A stretch of DNA of 64,000 nt from Stenotrophomonas rhizophila (GCF_000661955.1 NZ_CP007597.1:1667605-1731604), one strand, 5' to 3'. Counted from the stretch's first letter, positions 1-10,205 are shown. The notes: generated by a model from the letters alone, not told the origin. A program made the numbers and translations.

Positions 1-39
1 AGGCCGCTGTCTGTTTGCTACGTTCCCACTGGCGCGGGA

Positions 40-3000
40 TCAGGCCTTGTCGTGCTTGTCCTGATCCGGCTTGCCAGCTTCTTCGGCCTGCGCGACATCG
101 GTGGGGATGTCATCGCGGGCTTCGGCCTGGGCAGCCTGTGCGGCAGCGTCGGTGCTGGCGGGGGTGTCGCTGCCTGCATTGCCGAACAGCTGGCCGTTAT
201 GCACGACCGGGGCAGCCGGGGCGGCCTCGGTGCGGGCGGCCGGTGCCGGTGCGGCCTTCTCCGGTGCCGGCTGGGTCGGGTCGACGGCATCGAGCATGCT
301 CGACTGCACGGGGCGACCGGCCTGGCCCGCATCGGCGGTCACGGCGACGGGGGCGGTTTCCACCGGCTTCGGCGCGTCGACAACCGGGGCGGCTTCAACG
401 GCCTTCGGTGCTTCGACGACCGGTGCAGCTTCAACAGCTTTCGGTGCTGCGGCCACCGGGGCAGCCTCAACCGCCTTCGGTGCTTCAACGACCGGGGCGG
501 CTTCAACAGCCTTGGGTGCTTCAACAACCGGGGCGGCTTCGACAGCCTTCGGCGCGGCAGCAACCGGGGCGGCTTCAGCAGCCTTCGGCGCTTCAACCAC
601 CGGGGCGGCTTCAACCGGCTTCGGTGCGGCGGCAACCGGGGCAGCCTCAGCAACCTTCGGCGCTTCAACCACCGGAGCGGCCTCAACCGCCTTCGGCGCT
701 TCAACAGCCGGGGCAGCGACAGCAACCTTCGGCGTGTCGACCACCGGCGCAGCCTGCACCGGCTTGGCGGCGTCGACCATCGGCGGTGCCGGCATCGGCG
801 ATTCCACGAACGGCACGCGGTCGGTGTAGGACGGGGCGGGCTTCTCGGCCGGCGCCTGCGGGGCCACCGGCGCGGCTTCGCTGTGACCGGCGGTCACGAC
901 CGGGCTGCTGACCACGGCCACCGGTGCGGCGGCGGCAACTGCGGCCACCGGAGCAGCAGCGGGTGCCGGGCGCGGTGCCTGGACCGGTGCGGCGGCGGGC
1001 GCAGCAGCAGTTTCGTCGTCGAACTCGAACTCCGGCTGCGGCTGGCCATTGCCGGCCGCCGGACGCGGGGCCTGGGCGGTGTCGCCACCGTCCTGGTCGC
1101 CATCCTGGTCGTCGCTGTCGCCGTCATCATCCAGACCGGCGTCATCGTTCAGACCATCGCTGCCGGCAGCCTGCTCGCCATTGCCACGACGACGACGACG
1201 GCCACCGCGACGGCCGCGACGACGGCGCGAGCCGCCTTCGCCATTGGCATCATCGCCGGTGCCCGGGGCATCGGTCTGTTCACCGTTCTCGCCGGTGGCG
1301 ACCTGCGCCTCGTCCACGGCGGCCGCGGTCTGCGCGCTGTCCTGCGCGGCGGCGTACGGAGCGGCGGCCTCGGCCACGCCCACGGCAGCGGCGGTCACCA
1401 GTGCAGCATCGGCAACCGGCGCGGTCGTGTTGCCCGGCTTCGGCGCATCGGCCTGCGGCTGGCGTGCCGGCTTGTCGCTGGCTACGGCCTTGTCGGCATC
1501 GCCCTGCTGCTTGGGCTGCTGCGGGTTCTGCTTCTGCTTCAGCTTCGGCTGCTGCTCATTGCGCGGCTGCTTGGGCTGCTGTTCGTTACGCGGCTTGGCC
1601 TGGCCCGGTGCCTGCACCTGCGCGGCATTGCCGGCCACCGGTGCGGCCACGTCCTGGCGGCGCTCGTCGCGACGCTCGTTCTTGCCACCGCGTTCGCCAC
1701 GCTCGCCACGTTCACCGCGGTCCTTGCCACGACCCTGGCCCTGCGCCTGTGCGCCGCCATTGCCGTTGCGCTCGCCACCACGTTCATCGCGGCGGCCGCC
1801 AGTGCGGTCCTTGTTGCGATCCTTGTTGCGGTTGTTGCGGTTGCCGTCCTGGGCCTGGCGTGCGTTCGCCGGCGGGGCAGCGGCCGGGGCCGGTTCGCCA
1901 CCGAAGATGCGCTTGAGCCAGCCCACCACGCCGGTGGCGGCAGGTGCGGCCACCGGGGCCGGGGCAGCGACCGGTGCGGGCGCGGCTTCCGGTTCCGGGG
2001 CTTCGCGGATCGGCGCCGGCTGGCTGTGCTTGACCTGGGTCACCACCGGGGCCACCGGGATGTTCAGCTGGGCCTTGGTCAGGGCGTGCACCGGCAGCTT
2101 GCGCGGGGTGCCGCGCTGGTAGCTCGGCTTGCCGCTTTCTTCGCCCAGCTCGTTGTCGCGCAGGCGGGTCACTTCGTAATGCGGGGTGTGCAGCTGTTCG
2201 TCGGCGACGATCACGATCGGCGCGTCATGGCGCTGTTCGATCTCGCGCAGGGCGCTGCGCTTTTCATTGAGCAGGTAGTTGGCGATCTCGACCGGGGCCT
2301 GGACCAGCACCTGCCCGGTGTTCTCCTTCATCGCATGCTCTTCAGCCACGCGGATGATCGACAGCGACAGCGACTCGACGCTGCGCATGCGGCCATGGCC
2401 GTCGCAACGCGGGCACACGATCTGGCTGGATTCACCCAGGCTCGGGCGCAGGCGCTGGCGGCTCATTTCCATCAGGCCAAAGCGCGAGATGCGGCCCAGC
2501 TGCACGCGCGCACGGTCGTACTTGAGCGCGTTCTGCAGGCGGTTTTCAACTTCGCGCTGGTGCTTGTTGGAGGCCATGTCGATGAAATCGATGACCACCA
2601 GGCCGCCCAGGTCGCGCAGGCGCAGCTGGCGGGCCACTTCTTCGGCCGCTTCCAGGTTGGTCTGGAACGCGGTGTCCTCGATGTCGCTGCCCTTGGTGGC
2701 GCGCGAGGAGTTGACGTCGATGGCGGTCAGCGCTTCGGTCTGGTCGACCACGATCGAGCCGCCGGACGGCAGGCGCACGTTGCGCTCATACGCGCCTTCG
2801 ATCTGCGATTCGATCTGGAAGCGGTTGAACAGCGGGATGTCGTCGGTGTAGTGCTTGAGCTTGCGCAGGGTCTGCGGCATCACCTGCTGCATGAACTCGC
2901 GGGCGGTCTCGTACAGTTCCTGGGTGTCTACCAGGATCTCGCCGACGTCGGCACGCAGGTAGTCACGCAGGGCGCGCACGATCAGGCGCGATTCCTGGTA

Positions 3001-3618
3001 GATCAGGAAGGAGGCCGGCTTGGTCAGCGCCGCTTCGGCGATCGACTTCCACACCTGCAGCAGGTAATCCAGATCCCACTGCAGCTCTTCGGCATCGCGG
3101 CCGACGCCGGCGGTGCGGATGATCACGCCCATGTCGTCGGGGATGTCCAGCTTGTCCAGCGCTTCCTTCAGCGCGGCGCGGTCTTCACCCTCGATGCGAC
3201 GCGACACGCCACCGGCGGTGGGCGAGTTCGGCATCAGGACCATGTAGCGGCCGGCCAGGGAGATGAACGTGGTCAGGGCGGCGCCCTTGTTGCCACGCTC
3301 TTCCTTGTCGACCTGGACAACCACTTCCTGGCCTTCACGCAGCAGTTCGCGGATGCCGGCCTTGTTGTGGTCCACGCCCGCAGCGAAGTAATCGCGCGAG
3401 ATTTCCTTCAGCGGCAGGAAGCCGTGGCGTTCACCGCCGTATTCGACGAAGGCCGCTTCCAGCGACGGTTCAAGGCGCGTGATGCGACCCTTGTAGATGT
3501 TCGACTTCTTCTGTTCCTTGGACGGCTGTTCGATGTCGATGTCGTACAGCGTCTGGCCATCCACGATGGCTACCCGCAGCTCTTCAGCCTGCGTGGCATT
3601 GATCAGCATTCGCTTCAT
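40..3618 (-). CDS. rne: Ribonuclease E
   Basis: Endoribonuclease that processes rRNA/tRNA precursors, starts mRNA decay and scaffolds the degradosome. The 1192-residue protein starts [10 protein letters not shown], as the family does. An S1 RNA-binding region (about 35-125) is followed by the RNase E/G catalytic core with the metal-binding aspartates in TAIDVNSS and VVIDFIDM, then the zinc-link motif CPRCDG. The C-terminal half is disordered: two basic stretches rich in RNRNKDR and RRRRGRRGG (likely RNA- or partner-binding), acidic patches, and an Ala/Pro/Val repeat domain (see 368-763). It is divergent from rluC, the arrangement also seen in E. coli. The long upstream region would allow 5'-UTR autoregulation as in E. 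coli, which is inference. Identity is certain; the tail partners are unknown. Confidence 0.98.
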   Translation of the reverse strand: MKRMLINATQAEELRVAIVDGQTLYDIDIEQPSKEQKKSNIYKGRITRLEPSLEAAFVEYGGERHGFLPLKEISRDYFAAGVDHNKAGIRELLREGQEVVVQVDKEERGNKGAALTTFISLAGRYMVLMPNSPTAGGVSRRIEGEDRAALKEALDKLDIPDDMGVIIRTAGVGRDAEELQWDLDYLLQVWKSIAEAALTKPASFLIYQESRLIVRALRDYLRADVGEILVDTQELYETAREFMQQVMPQTLRKLKHYTDDIPLFNRFQIESQIEGAYERNVRLPSGGSIVVDQTEALTAIDVNSSRATKGSDIEDTAFQTNLEAAEEVARQLRLRDLGGLVVIDFIDMASNKHQREVENRLQNALKYDRARVQLGRISRFGLMEMSRQRLRPSLGESSQIVCPRCDGHGRMRSVESLSLSIIRVAEEHAMKENTGQVLVQAPVEIANYLLNEKRSALREIEQRHDAPIVIVADEQLHTPHYEVTRLRDNELGEESGKPSYQRGTPRKLPVHALTKAQLNIPVAPVVTQVKHSQPAPIREAPEPEAAPAPVAAPAPVAAPAATGVVGWLKRIFGGEPAPAAAPPANARQAQDGNRNNRNKDRNKDRTGGRRDERGGERNGNGGAQAQGQGRGKDRGERGERGERGGKNERRDERRQDVAAPVAGNAAQVQAPGQAKPRNEQQPKQPRNEQQPKLKQKQNPQQPKQQGDADKAVASDKPARQPQADAPKPGNTTAPVADAALVTAAAVGVAEAAAPYAAAQDSAQTAAAVDEAQVATGENGEQTDAPGTGDDANGEGGSRRRRGRRGGRRRRRGNGEQAAGSDGLNDDAGLDDDGDSDDQDGDQDGGDTAQAPRPAAGNGQPQPEFEFDDETAAAPAAAPVQAPRPAPAAAPVAAVAAAAPVAVVSSPVVTAGHSEAAPVAPQAPAEKPAPSYTDRVPFVESPMPAPPMVDAAKPVQAAPVVDTPKVAVAAPAVEAPKAVEAAPVVEAPKVAEAAPVAAAPKPVEAAPVVEAPKAAEAAPVAAAPKAVEAAPVVEAPKAVEAAPVVEAPKAVEAAPVAAAPKAVEAAPVVEAPKAVEAAPVVDAPKPVETAPVAVTADAGQAGRPVQSSMLDAVDPTQPAPEKAAPAPAARTEAAPAAPVVHNGQLFGNAGSDTPASTDAAAQAAQAEARDDIPTDVAQAEEAGKPDQDKHDKA
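368..763. repeat. In-frame 36-bp tandem repeat in rne
   Basis: Eleven units spaced exactly 36 bp apart (the TTCGG of each Pro-Lys codon pair falls at 368, 404 ... 728). They encode a 12-residue Ala/Pro/Val/Glu unit of the type [12 protein letters not shown] in the disordered RNase E tail. Because 36 is a multiple of three, unit gain or loss keeps the frame, so copy number may vary between strains. Confidence 0.9.
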
Positions 3619-4023
3619 TGTTGGGTTCCTCGCGCGCTGCTACCGCGCGGAACACCATGGGGTTTCGCTTCTGGTCACGCTTCGACGCCCATCGCGCAGG
3701 CGCGGGGAGGGCGGCTTGGGTTTCCAGCGCTACAACACCACGGCAGCCCGCGGGAGCGCTTCATTTGTTTTGGTTTGGGTGTTACGGGCCGGAGGCAGCT
3801 GTCAGCCAGGCTGGAGCGCCACAGGGACATGTTTTTCAGCACAGACGCTTGTCAGGCATCCGGCGATGGCCGGGACCGCCGGTGAGCCGCTAACATGGCC
3901 GCCCCGGGGGCGGTGGCTGCGCACTGTGCCGGAATCGCGGGAAGTCGGGCTTCTGGCCCAGAGCAACTTCCAACGAAATCAATCCCTTATCTCGCATGCC
4001 GAGTGTAACAGAATAAAAGGCCA
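3619..4023. promoter_or_regulatory. rne/rluC divergent intergenic region
   Basis: This 405-bp stretch has no credible gene. It must hold the promoter and 5' leader of rne (minus strand) and the rluC promoter. A GC-rich hairpin lies near 3898-3917, and the last 60 bp before rluC are AT-rich. I could not place confident -35/-10 boxes. The size would suit a long rne leader used for autoregulation, but this is by analogy only. Confidence 0.5.
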
Positions 4024-5001
4024 ATGACCGTTACCGAGCCCACCCCCAAAGCCGCTGAAGCCATGACCAGCGTACGTATCATCACCGTCCCGGCCGACCG
4101 CGCCGGGCAGCGCCTGGACAACTTCCTGCTCGGCCAGCTCAAGGGTGCGCCACGCAGCCTGATCTACAAGCTGGTGCGCAGTGGCCAGGTCCGGGTCAAC
4201 GGCGGCCGTGCCAAGGCCGAGCGCAAGCTGGAGCCGGGCGACGAGGTCCGGGTACCGCCGGTTCGTCTCACCGAGGAAGGCGACAAGGCCGGTCCGCCGG
4301 CCGCGTTCATGAAACGGCTGGAAGATGCCATCGTGTTCGAAGACGATCGGCTGCTGGCGCTGAACAAGCCGTCCGGCGTGGCCAGCCACGGCGGCAGCGG
4401 GATCAGCTTCGGTGCGATCGAGACGCTGCGTGCGCTGCGCCCCGGCAAGACCCTGGAACTGGTACACCGGTTGGACCGCGACACGTCGGGCCTGCTGATC
4501 GTGGCCAAGAAGCGTTCGGCGCTGAGCGAGCTGCAGGCGCTGCTGCGCGAAGACCACGGTTCGGGCATCCGCAAGCACTACCTGACCCTGCTGGTCGGGC
4601 GCATGCCCGATGGCACCATGACGGTGGATGCGCCGTTGCATGTGGGGCTGCGCCAGGGCGGGGAGCGCCACGTGCAGGTCAACCCGATCGGCAAGGAGTC
4701 GATCAGCCACTTCAAGGTGCTGGAGCGCAAGGGCGGGCATTCGTACTGCGAGGTCCGCATCGAAACCGGCCGCACCCACCAGATCCGCGTGCATGCCCAG
4801 CATCTGGGCCATCCGGTGGCCGGTGACGACAAGTACGGCGATCCGGACGTCAACAAGCGGCTTCGTGACCAAATCGGGCTCAAGCGCCTGTTCCTGCACG
4901 CCGCCTCGCTGGAGTTCGCCCTGGACGCCGGCAAGACCCCGTACCTGCTCAACGCGCCGCTGGCCGACGAGCTGACCGAGGTGCTGAACCGGTTGAAGTA
5001 A
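4024..5001 (+). CDS. rluC: 23S rRNA pseudouridine synthase RluC
   Basis: Makes pseudouridines in 23S rRNA (positions 955, 2504 and 2580 in E. coli numbering). An S4 RNA-binding domain (about residues 25-85) precedes the RluA-family catalytic domain with the HRLDRDTSG motif near residue 150, whose Asp is the nucleophile, and the GRTHQIRVH motif. The length, 325 residues, is normal. A second in-frame ATG at 4063 (MTSVRIITVP) could be the true start, because the first 13 residues look like a leader. It is transcribed divergently from rne. SMAG hairpins begin directly after its stop. Confidence 0.95.
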   Translation: MTVTEPTPKAAEAMTSVRIITVPADRAGQRLDNFLLGQLKGAPRSLIYKLVRSGQVRVNGGRAKAERKLEPGDEVRVPPVRLTEEGDKAGPPAAFMKRLEDAIVFEDDRLLALNKPSGVASHGGSGISFGAIETLRALRPGKTLELVHRLDRDTSGLLIVAKKRSALSELQALLREDHGSGIRKHYLTLLVGRMPDGTMTVDAPLHVGLRQGGERHVQVNPIGKESISHFKVLERKGGHSYCEVRIETGRTHQIRVHAQHLGHPVAGDDKYGDPDVNKRLRDQIGLKRLFLHAASLEFALDAGKTPYLLNAPLADELTEVLNRLK

Positions 5002-5257
5002 AGCCGGATCTGCCCGGCTACCCCCGCCCGCCCGCATCGGTAGTGCCGGCCGCTGGCCGGCTCCGCTCGATCGACACGTATCGGTAGTGCCGGCCGCTGG
5101 CCGGCTCTGCACCGTGTCGATCGACACGTGTCGGTAGTGCCGGCCGCTGGCCGGCTCTGCACCGTGTCGATCGGCATGTGTCGGTAGTGCCGGCCGCTGG
5201 CCGGCTCTGCACCGTGTCGATCGGCATGTGGAGGAGCCGGCCAGCGGCCGGCACTAC
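5002..5257. repeat. SMAG array (four direct copies plus inverted copy)
   Basis: GTAG-initiated palindromes of 24 bp lie at 5040-5063, 5084-5107, 5134-5157 and 5184-5207, with an inverted copy at 5234-5257 and a degenerate inverted one at 5002-5021. The last three direct copies repeat with a 50-bp period, and the spacers (CACCGTGTCGATCG type) are repeated too. This matches the SMAG repeats described in S. maltophilia, which often act as transcript-end hairpins. It separates rluC from convergent zupT. Confidence 0.9.
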
Positions 5258-5288
5258 CGGGCCGCGTTATCGGGTTATGGCCCCGGCC

Positions 5289-6098
5289 TCACCACTTGAA
5301 CAACACCAGGCTGATCGCCAGGCTGCCCATGCCGGCCACCAGGCCGTACACGGTTTCGTGGCCCTTGGCGTAGCGCTTGGCCGCCGGCAACAGTTCGTCC
5401 AGGGCCAGGAACACCATCACCCCCGAGATCAGGCCGAACACCCAGCCGAACGTGGCGTGGTTGAGCATGCCCGACAGCGCGAAGTAGCCGATGGCCGCGC
5501 CGACCGGCTCGGCCAGGCCCGACAGCAGGCTGGCGCCGAAGGCATACCACTTGTTCTGGGTGGCGAAATACACCGGCACCGCGATGGCAATGCCTTCGGG
5601 AATGTTGTGGATGGCGATGGCGAACGCCAGCGGCATGCCCACCGACGGGCTTTCCAGCGTGGCAAAGAACGTGGCCAGGCCCTCGGGAAAGTTGTGCGCG
5701 GTGATGGCGATCGCGGTCAGCAGGCCCACCCGCTTGATGTAGGCCTTGTTGTTGTCGCGGAAGACCGGGTCCTGCTTGTCCAGGCTTTCGTGCGGGTTCG
5801 GGATCAGGTGGTCGATCACCACGATCAGCAGCACGCCGGCCAGGAACGCGGCCGTGCCGTAGGCGAAGCCCAGCCGGGCATCGTAGGCCTGGGTGAACGA
5901 ATCGATCGCCTTGTTCAGGATCTCGGTAAGCGACACGAACACCATCGCACCGCCGGCAAAGGCCAGCCCGAAGGCCAGCAGCCGGGGGTTGGGGCGTCGC
6001 GAGAACAGCACCATCAGGCTGCCCAGGCCCGTGGCCAGGCCGGCGGCCAGGGTCACGCCAAGCGCGACCCAGACATTTTCAGCGGAAATTTCGAGCAT
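5289..6098 (-). CDS. zupT: ZIP-family divalent metal transporter
   Basis: Inner-membrane importer of zinc and other divalent cations. The 269-residue protein has about eight transmembrane helices and both ZIP metal-site motifs, HNFPEGLATF in helix IV and HNIPEGIAIA in helix V, as in E. coli ZupT. There is no long histidine-rich loop. The start follows a usable purine-rich stretch (ctccaagga on the minus strand). Its end faces the SMAG array after rluC. A 12-bp GC hairpin (6127-6155) lies between it and the upstream lipoprotein gene, so it is probably its own transcription unit. Confidence 0.93.
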   Translation of the reverse strand: MLEISAENVWVALGVTLAAGLATGLGSLMVLFSRRPNPRLLAFGLAFAGGAMVFVSLTEILNKAIDSFTQAYDARLGFAYGTAAFLAGVLLIVVIDHLIPNPHESLDKQDPVFRDNNKAYIKRVGLLTAIAITAHNFPEGLATFFATLESPSVGMPLAFAIAIHNIPEGIAIAVPVYFATQNKWYAFGASLLSGLAEPVGAAIGYFALSGMLNHATFGWVFGLISGVMVFLALDELLPAAKRYAKGHETVYGLVAGMGSLAISLVLFKW

Positions 6099-6126
6099 GC
6101 GCTACAGCGTCCTTGGAGAAGTGCAA

Positions 6127-6155
6127 CGCGCCCCGGTGGGGTTCACCGGGGCGCG
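6127..6155. terminator. GC hairpin between lipoprotein gene and zupT
   Basis: A perfect 12-bp stem (CGCGCCCCGGTG and its complement) with a 5-nt loop, placed after the stop of the 6199-6615 gene. There is no U-run on either side, so it may be a transcript-stabilising hairpin rather than an intrinsic terminator. Confidence 0.4.
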
Positions 6156-6198
6156 GTAAGGGGAGGCTGGCGCTGGCTGACCTCGGATCAGGGCGGAC

Positions 6199-6615
6199 TC
6201 AACCGCCGCGGCGAAGCCGCTCTTCCACCGCGAAGCACTCGTCCGGCTTGGGCTGCGGCGGGTTGAAGCTCACCGGTACCTGGATGGTGGTGGACACCGT
6301 CTGGCCGGCGCGGGTGGCCGCCTTGAACTCCCAGCCTTCCACCGCCGTCTTGGCCTGGGCGTCGAGCTGGGCGTTGCCGCTGCCGCTCACCAGCGCCACT
6401 TCGCCGGGCTTGCCGTTGGCGGCGATCACCACCTTGAAGGTGCTGGTGCCGCCGATGCCCTGGCAGGCCAGTTCGATCGGGTACTGCGGCGGCGGGGTCT
6501 TCACGGCGGCCACTTCGGTCGGCGCGGCCACCGGGGTGGCGGGCTCGGCCGGCTTGTTGCAGCCGGCGAGGGCGGCAAGGGCGATGCTGGACAACACGAG
6601 GGACTGCAGTTTCAT
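6199..6615 (-). CDS. TonB C-terminal-like lipoprotein
   Basis: A 138-residue lipoprotein. The signal sequence ends in lipobox LAALAGC, with lipidation expected at Cys19. After an Ala/Pro linker there is a TonB C-terminal-type segment: PPPQYPIELACQGIGGT, then a beta-rich stretch with VVIAANGKPGEVALVSGSGN and a conserved AVEGWEFKAA. This pattern is typical of short energy-transducer TonB family proteins, but it lacks the N-terminal TM helix and the ExbB/D partners of true TonB. It starts 4 bp after the phhB stop, so the two are co-transcribed. The function is unknown. Confidence 0.75.
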   Translation of the reverse strand: MKLQSLVLSSIALAALAGCNKPAEPATPVAAPTEVAAVKTPPPQYPIELACQGIGGTSTFKVVIAANGKPGEVALVSGSGNAQLDAQAKTAVEGWEFKAATRAGQTVSTTIQVPVSFNPPQPKPDECFAVEERLRRGG

Positions 6616-6619
6616 GGGG

Positions 6620-6961
6620 TCACTCCGTCAGGGCCGAAGCCTTCGCTGCGCAGATGAAGTCGTTTTCGCTCAGGCCACCCACGTCGTGGGTGGAAAAGCG
6701 CACCACGGCCCGGTCGTAATGCACGCCCAGGTCGGGGTGGTGGTCTTCGCGGTGGGCTACCCAGGCCAGGGCGTTCACGAACGCCATGGTTCCGTGGTAG
6801 TTGTCGAAGCGGAAGGTGCGGGTGAGCGCCAGGCCGTGTTCGGCCAGCTCCCAGCCGGGCACCTGGGACAGCAGTTCGGCCACCCGGGCCTCGCCCAGCT
6901 TGTGGTCGCTGCCCTTGCGCGGCACGCAGTGCGCCCGCGCCAGCGGAATCAGGTCGGCCAT
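6620..6961 (-). CDS. phhB: 4a-hydroxytetrahydrobiopterin dehydratase
   Basis: Pterin-4a-carbinolamine dehydratase, which recycles the pterin cofactor of aromatic amino-acid hydroxylases. The 113-residue protein carries the family signature: [19 protein letters not shown], then a catalytic-histidine segment [25 protein letters not shown] (three His, quoted in parts). The start is the ATG at 6961, with GGAGGA just upstream on the minus strand. No phenylalanine hydroxylase gene is nearby. It overlaps the divergent promoter region with nfuA and is followed after 4 bp by a lipoprotein gene. Confidence 0.93.
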   Translation of the reverse strand: MADLIPLARAHCVPRKGSDHKLGEARVAELLSQVPGWELAEHGLALTRTFRFDNYHGTMAFVNALAWVAHREDHHPDLGVHYDRAVVRFSTHDVGGLSENDFICAAKASALTE

Positions 6962-7063
6962 GAAATCCTCCACTCCCAGTGTTCTAGCAAGATGACTGAA
7001 CGATGCGCCGGCCAATGTATAAACCGAATGAGCGCATAACATGTAAGCCGCTAGAATAGCCCG

Positions 7064-7663
7064 ATGATCCAGATATCCGACACCGCCCAAACCTATTTCC
7101 GCAAGCTGATCGAGCGTGAGGCCGTGCCCGGCATGGGCGTTCGCCTGAGCGCCGTCGATGCGGGCACCCCCCGCGCCGATGCCCGGCTGGAGTTTGCCGA
7201 GCCTGCCCAACTGCTCGGCGACGAATGGGCGGTGGACTGCGATGGCTTCACCCTGTTCGTGGATGCGCCCAGCGTGGGCTGGCTGGACGGGGCGGAGATC
7301 GACATCGTCAGCAACGCCACCGGCAGCCAGCAGCTGACCATCAAGGCGCCGAAGATCAAGGGCGAAGCCCCGGGCGAGGCCAATTCGCTGGTCGAACGCG
7401 TGCGCTGGGTGGTGGAGAACGAAGTGAATCCGCAGCTGGCCTCCCACGGCGGCAAGGTGGCGGTGCAGGAAGTGTCCGCCGATGGCGTGGTGCTGCTGCG
7501 CTTCGGTGGCGGCTGCCAGGGCTGCGGCATGGCCGATGTGACCCTCAAGCAGGGCATCGAAAAAACCCTGATGGGCCGGGTGCCCGGAATCACCGCGGTA
7601 CGCGACGCGACCGACCACGACAGTGGCGACGCGCCGTATATCCCGCGCGGCACGGCCGCCTGA
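7064..7663 (+). CDS. nfuA: Fe-S biogenesis protein NfuA
   Basis: Carrier that delivers [4Fe-4S] clusters to client apoproteins under stress. The 199-residue protein has an N-terminal degenerate A-type scaffold domain (about 1-95, lacking the three conserved Cys) and a C-terminal Nfu domain with the cluster-binding CxxC at Cys151/Cys154 ([11 protein letters not shown]). The ATG at 7064 has no Shine-Dalgarno, and a TAGAAT at 7052-7057 would put the transcript start at or near the ATG, so the mRNA may be leaderless (inference). It is divergent from phhB and 9 bp upstream of a large membrane protein gene. Confidence 0.95.
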   Translation: MIQISDTAQTYFRKLIEREAVPGMGVRLSAVDAGTPRADARLEFAEPAQLLGDEWAVDCDGFTLFVDAPSVGWLDGAEIDIVSNATGSQQLTIKAPKIKGEAPGEANSLVERVRWVVENEVNPQLASHGGKVAVQEVSADGVVLLRFGGGCQGCGMADVTLKQGIEKTLMGRVPGITAVRDATDHDSGDAPYIPRGTAA

Positions 7664-7672
7664 TCGCGCTGC

Positions 7673-9424
7673 GTGCCACTGCGCCGGGCCGACGACATCC
7701 TCGATTGGCTGCTGGCACGCCAGCCGGACAACCGCATCCTTGAGAAAACCACGGGCCTTCCCTACGGGTGGGGCCTGTGGCTGCGCGCGTTGAGCCCGTT
7801 GCCGCGCCCGTTTCGTTCCAGCGAGGTCATTGCCGCACTGATCGGGCGCCCGTTGCCGGTGTCCACCGGGCGGCTGCCGCAGCTGGGGTTCGTGCAATCG
7901 CTGCGGCGCCTGCTGTGGCAAGGCTGGGAACCGGCCCCGCGCGACCAGCGCTGGATGCGCTGGAGCTCGGCCACGATCAGCCTGCTGCTGCACGTGCTGT
8001 TTGCCGCGCTGCTGCTGTGGGTGGCGCTGATTCGGCCGCCGGTGGTGCCGGAGCAGGGTGGCGAAAGTGGCCGCGTGCAGGTGTCGCTGGTGGGGCGTGG
8101 CACGCCGCAGCAGGACGATGGTGGCCAGGCCCCCGCGCCGACACCGGTCGAGGCGACGCCGGACACCGCGCAGCCACAGCCTCCGACGCCGCAGGCCGAA
8201 CCCACGGCGGCGGCCACGGCGTCCGCGCCGCAGCCGCGTGCCAACCCGCCGCCGGCCAGCGAGCCGCAGCCGGCGCCGCCCAGCCCCGCCACGCCCACCC
8301 CGGAACAGCCGCTGCAGGCCACCGACGTGGCGCAGGCCACCACCGATTTCGTGGTGCCACCGCCCAGCGCGGTGCGCACCGAGGTGCGCGTGGTACCGCG
8401 CGATCCGCAGGACATCGCGGTGCGTGAGCGCACGGTTGCCACCGTGGAGGCCCCGTCGCCGCGTGCCAACGTGGCGATGCCGCGCCCCACGGAGCCGCAG
8501 CTGCGCACGCCCGAGCTGACGGTGCGCGAGCGCGAGGTCAGCGTGGTCGAGGCGCCGGCCCCGCCTGTGGTGGTGCCCGGCCCGCGCGTGGATGTGCCGC
8601 TGCCGCAGCGTGAGGTACAGGTGCGCGAGCGCCAGGTGCAGCCGTTGCTGACGCCCCCGGTGGCAGTGGCGCGCGTGCCGCAGCGCGACCTGAGCGTCCC
8701 GGCACCATCGCCGGCGCAGGTCGCCGTGCGCGAACGGGCGGTACCCAATGCCACCCCGCGCCCGGCGCCGCCGACCCCCACCACCGCCCCGGCCAGCGCA
8801 TCCACGGCGACCGCGCCGCGTTCCACTCCTGCGCCCAGCACCAACAGCGCCACGAGCACCGCCCCGGCCACGCCGAGTCCGTCGCCGGCCAAGCCGGCTG
8901 CGGATCCAGGCAACTGGGCCGCGTCGCGTCGCGGTGACGACTGGGCGGCCGCCAACCACCCGCAGGACCGTGACCTCAATGGCCGCGCGGTGAGCGCGAC
9001 CGGCGCCAGTGGTGGCAGCCTGTTCAATGCCGACGGCAGCGTGCGCGTGGCTGGCCAGGACGGAAAGGGCGCGGCCGAGCGCGGCGCGCCCGGTGGCGAC
9101 AAGGACGGCTGGACCAAGGAGCGCATCGCCCAGTCCGGCACGTGGCTCAAGCGGCCGCCGTACGACTACACCCCGACCTCGTTCGAGAAATACTGGGCGC
9201 CCAACGAATCGTTGCTGGCCGAGTGGGTGCGCAAGGGCATCAAGTCGGTGGAGATCCCGATCCCGGGCACCAGCTCGTCGATCTCGTGCGTGGTGTCCAT
9301 CCTCCAGTTCGGCGGCGGCTGTGGCCTGAGCGATCCGAACATGCAGGACCAGCCGGCCGTGGCGCGCCCGCCGCCGGATATTCCGTTCAAGAAAGAGCTG
9401 CAGGACGACAACGGCAGCCGCTGA
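7673..9424 (+). CDS. Proline-rich 'transmembrane repetitive protein', TonB-like layout
   Basis: A 583-residue protein with a GTG start, 9 bp after nfuA. About 100 cytoplasmic residues (including [15 protein letters not shown]) precede one TM helix (about 102-122, [17 protein letters not shown]). A very long periplasmic Pro/Ala/Thr-rich region follows, holding at least four imperfect VRERxV repeats (for example [14 protein letters not shown]). The last 110 residues are compact, with [19 protein letters not shown] and two Cys in [16 protein letters not shown]. It resembles proteins annotated as transmembrane repetitive proteins in Xanthomonas. The layout recalls TonB/TolA: an anchor, an envelope-spanning Pro-rich rod and a terminal domain. 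The function is unknown. Confidence 0.8.
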   Translation: MPLRRADDILDWLLARQPDNRILEKTTGLPYGWGLWLRALSPLPRPFRSSEVIAALIGRPLPVSTGRLPQLGFVQSLRRLLWQGWEPAPRDQRWMRWSSATISLLLHVLFAALLLWVALIRPPVVPEQGGESGRVQVSLVGRGTPQQDDGGQAPAPTPVEATPDTAQPQPPTPQAEPTAAATASAPQPRANPPPASEPQPAPPSPATPTPEQPLQATDVAQATTDFVVPPPSAVRTEVRVVPRDPQDIAVRERTVATVEAPSPRANVAMPRPTEPQLRTPELTVREREVSVVEAPAPPVVVPGPRVDVPLPQREVQVRERQVQPLLTPPVAVARVPQRDLSVPAPSPAQVAVRERAVPNATPRPAPPTPTTAPASASTATAPRSTPAPSTNSATSTAPATPSPSPAKPAADPGNWAASRRGDDWAAANHPQDRDLNGRAVSATGASGGSLFNADGSVRVAGQDGKGAAERGAPGGDKDGWTKERIAQSGTWLKRPPYDYTPTSFEKYWAPNESLLAEWVRKGIKSVEIPIPGTSSSISCVVSILQFGGGCGLSDPNMQDQPAVARPPPDIPFKKELQDDNGSR

Positions 9425-9443
9425 GGCGCAGCCTCAGCGGCGG

Positions 9444-9640
9444 GTAGAGCCACCCCATGGGTGGCTGCCCCTCTCATCGGCGGGTAGAGCCACCCCATGG
9501 GTGGCTGCCGCCCGGGTCAGGCGTCACGGCGCATCACAGCCACGCATGGCGTGGCTCTACCGGATGGGGCGGCCGCGTCTGGCAGCCACGCATGGCGTGG
9601 CTCTACCGGATGGGGCGATGGTGGGTCACAGCCACGCATG
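9444..9640. repeat. SMAG array with 46-bp period, interrupted by IS
   Basis: Direct GTAGAGCCACCCCATGGG-type copies lie at 9444 and 9484. Inverted AGCCACGCATGGCGTGG-type copies lie at 9538-9560 and 9584-9606, and a third begins at 9630. The inverted copies are spaced exactly 46 bp apart. The third is split in its loop by the IS element and resumes at 11066-11080. Confidence 0.9.
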
Positions 9641-9688
9641 TGAACTGACCCCCGGAAGTTGGACACCCATTCAATAGCCGGGGTGTTC

Positions 9689-10153
9689 ATGACGAAGTAC
9701 GACAGGTGTTTCAAACTCAAGGTCGCCCGGGAGGGTGCCGCAGGCACCCTCCCGGTGAGGGCTGTAGCCGCGCGGCATGGGCTGGATCCATCAATGGTCC
9801 ATCGGTGGATCGCTGCTTACCGCCACCATGGACAGGACAGCTTCCTGATCGATGCTGGGCGCTACACCGACCAGTTCAAGGTGTCGGTTCTGGCGCGGAT
9901 GAGCCGTGATGGCCTTTCGGTACGTCAGGCCATGGCAATCTTCGGGATTGCTGGACCCGGCGTCATCCCCCGTTGGCAGCGGCAGTATGATTCGGGTGGT
10001 ATCGGCGCACTGACGCCCACTCGTGATCGATTCCGAATGAGAAAAAAGCCCGCGACCTCCCAGCCTGCCAAGGATCTCACGCACGATCAGCTGCTCAAGG
10101 AGGTGGAGTATCTGCGCGCGGAAAATGCCTTCCTAAAAAACTCGATGCCTTGA
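9689..10153 (+). CDS. IS150-type transposase OrfA
   Basis: A DNA-binding subunit of 154 residues beginning MTKYDRCFKLKVAREG. It has two helix-turn-helix units (about 1-60 and 65-115) and a C-terminal leucine-zipper-like segment (QLLKEVEYLRAENAFLK). It ends early: the run C-CTA-AAA-AAC at 10133-10141 contains six A, and the frame stops at TGA 10151-10153. A -1 slip on A-AAA-AAC restores the expected tail (LDALIQEEQAAKR...KD) up to a TGA at 10207-10209 that overlaps the orfB start. The element may therefore use programmed slippage, or this copy may have lost one A. Confidence 0.85.
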   Translation: MTKYDRCFKLKVAREGAAGTLPVRAVAARHGLDPSMVHRWIAAYRHHGQDSFLIDAGRYTDQFKVSVLARMSRDGLSVRQAMAIFGIAGPGVIPRWQRQYDSGGIGALTPTRDRFRMRKKPATSQPAKDLTHDQLLKEVEYLRAENAFLKNSMP

Positions 10154-10205
10154 TCCAGGAAGAGCAGGCGGCCAAGCGCGCATTACAGCGCAAGCCGTCC
10201 AAGGA

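Noticed and set aside
52..3885. 1277-codon open frame antisense to rne
   Set aside because: It arises from high GC and the rne repeat. The product is low-complexity His/Arg/Gly and lacks any domain, whereas the minus strand encodes a full RNase E.
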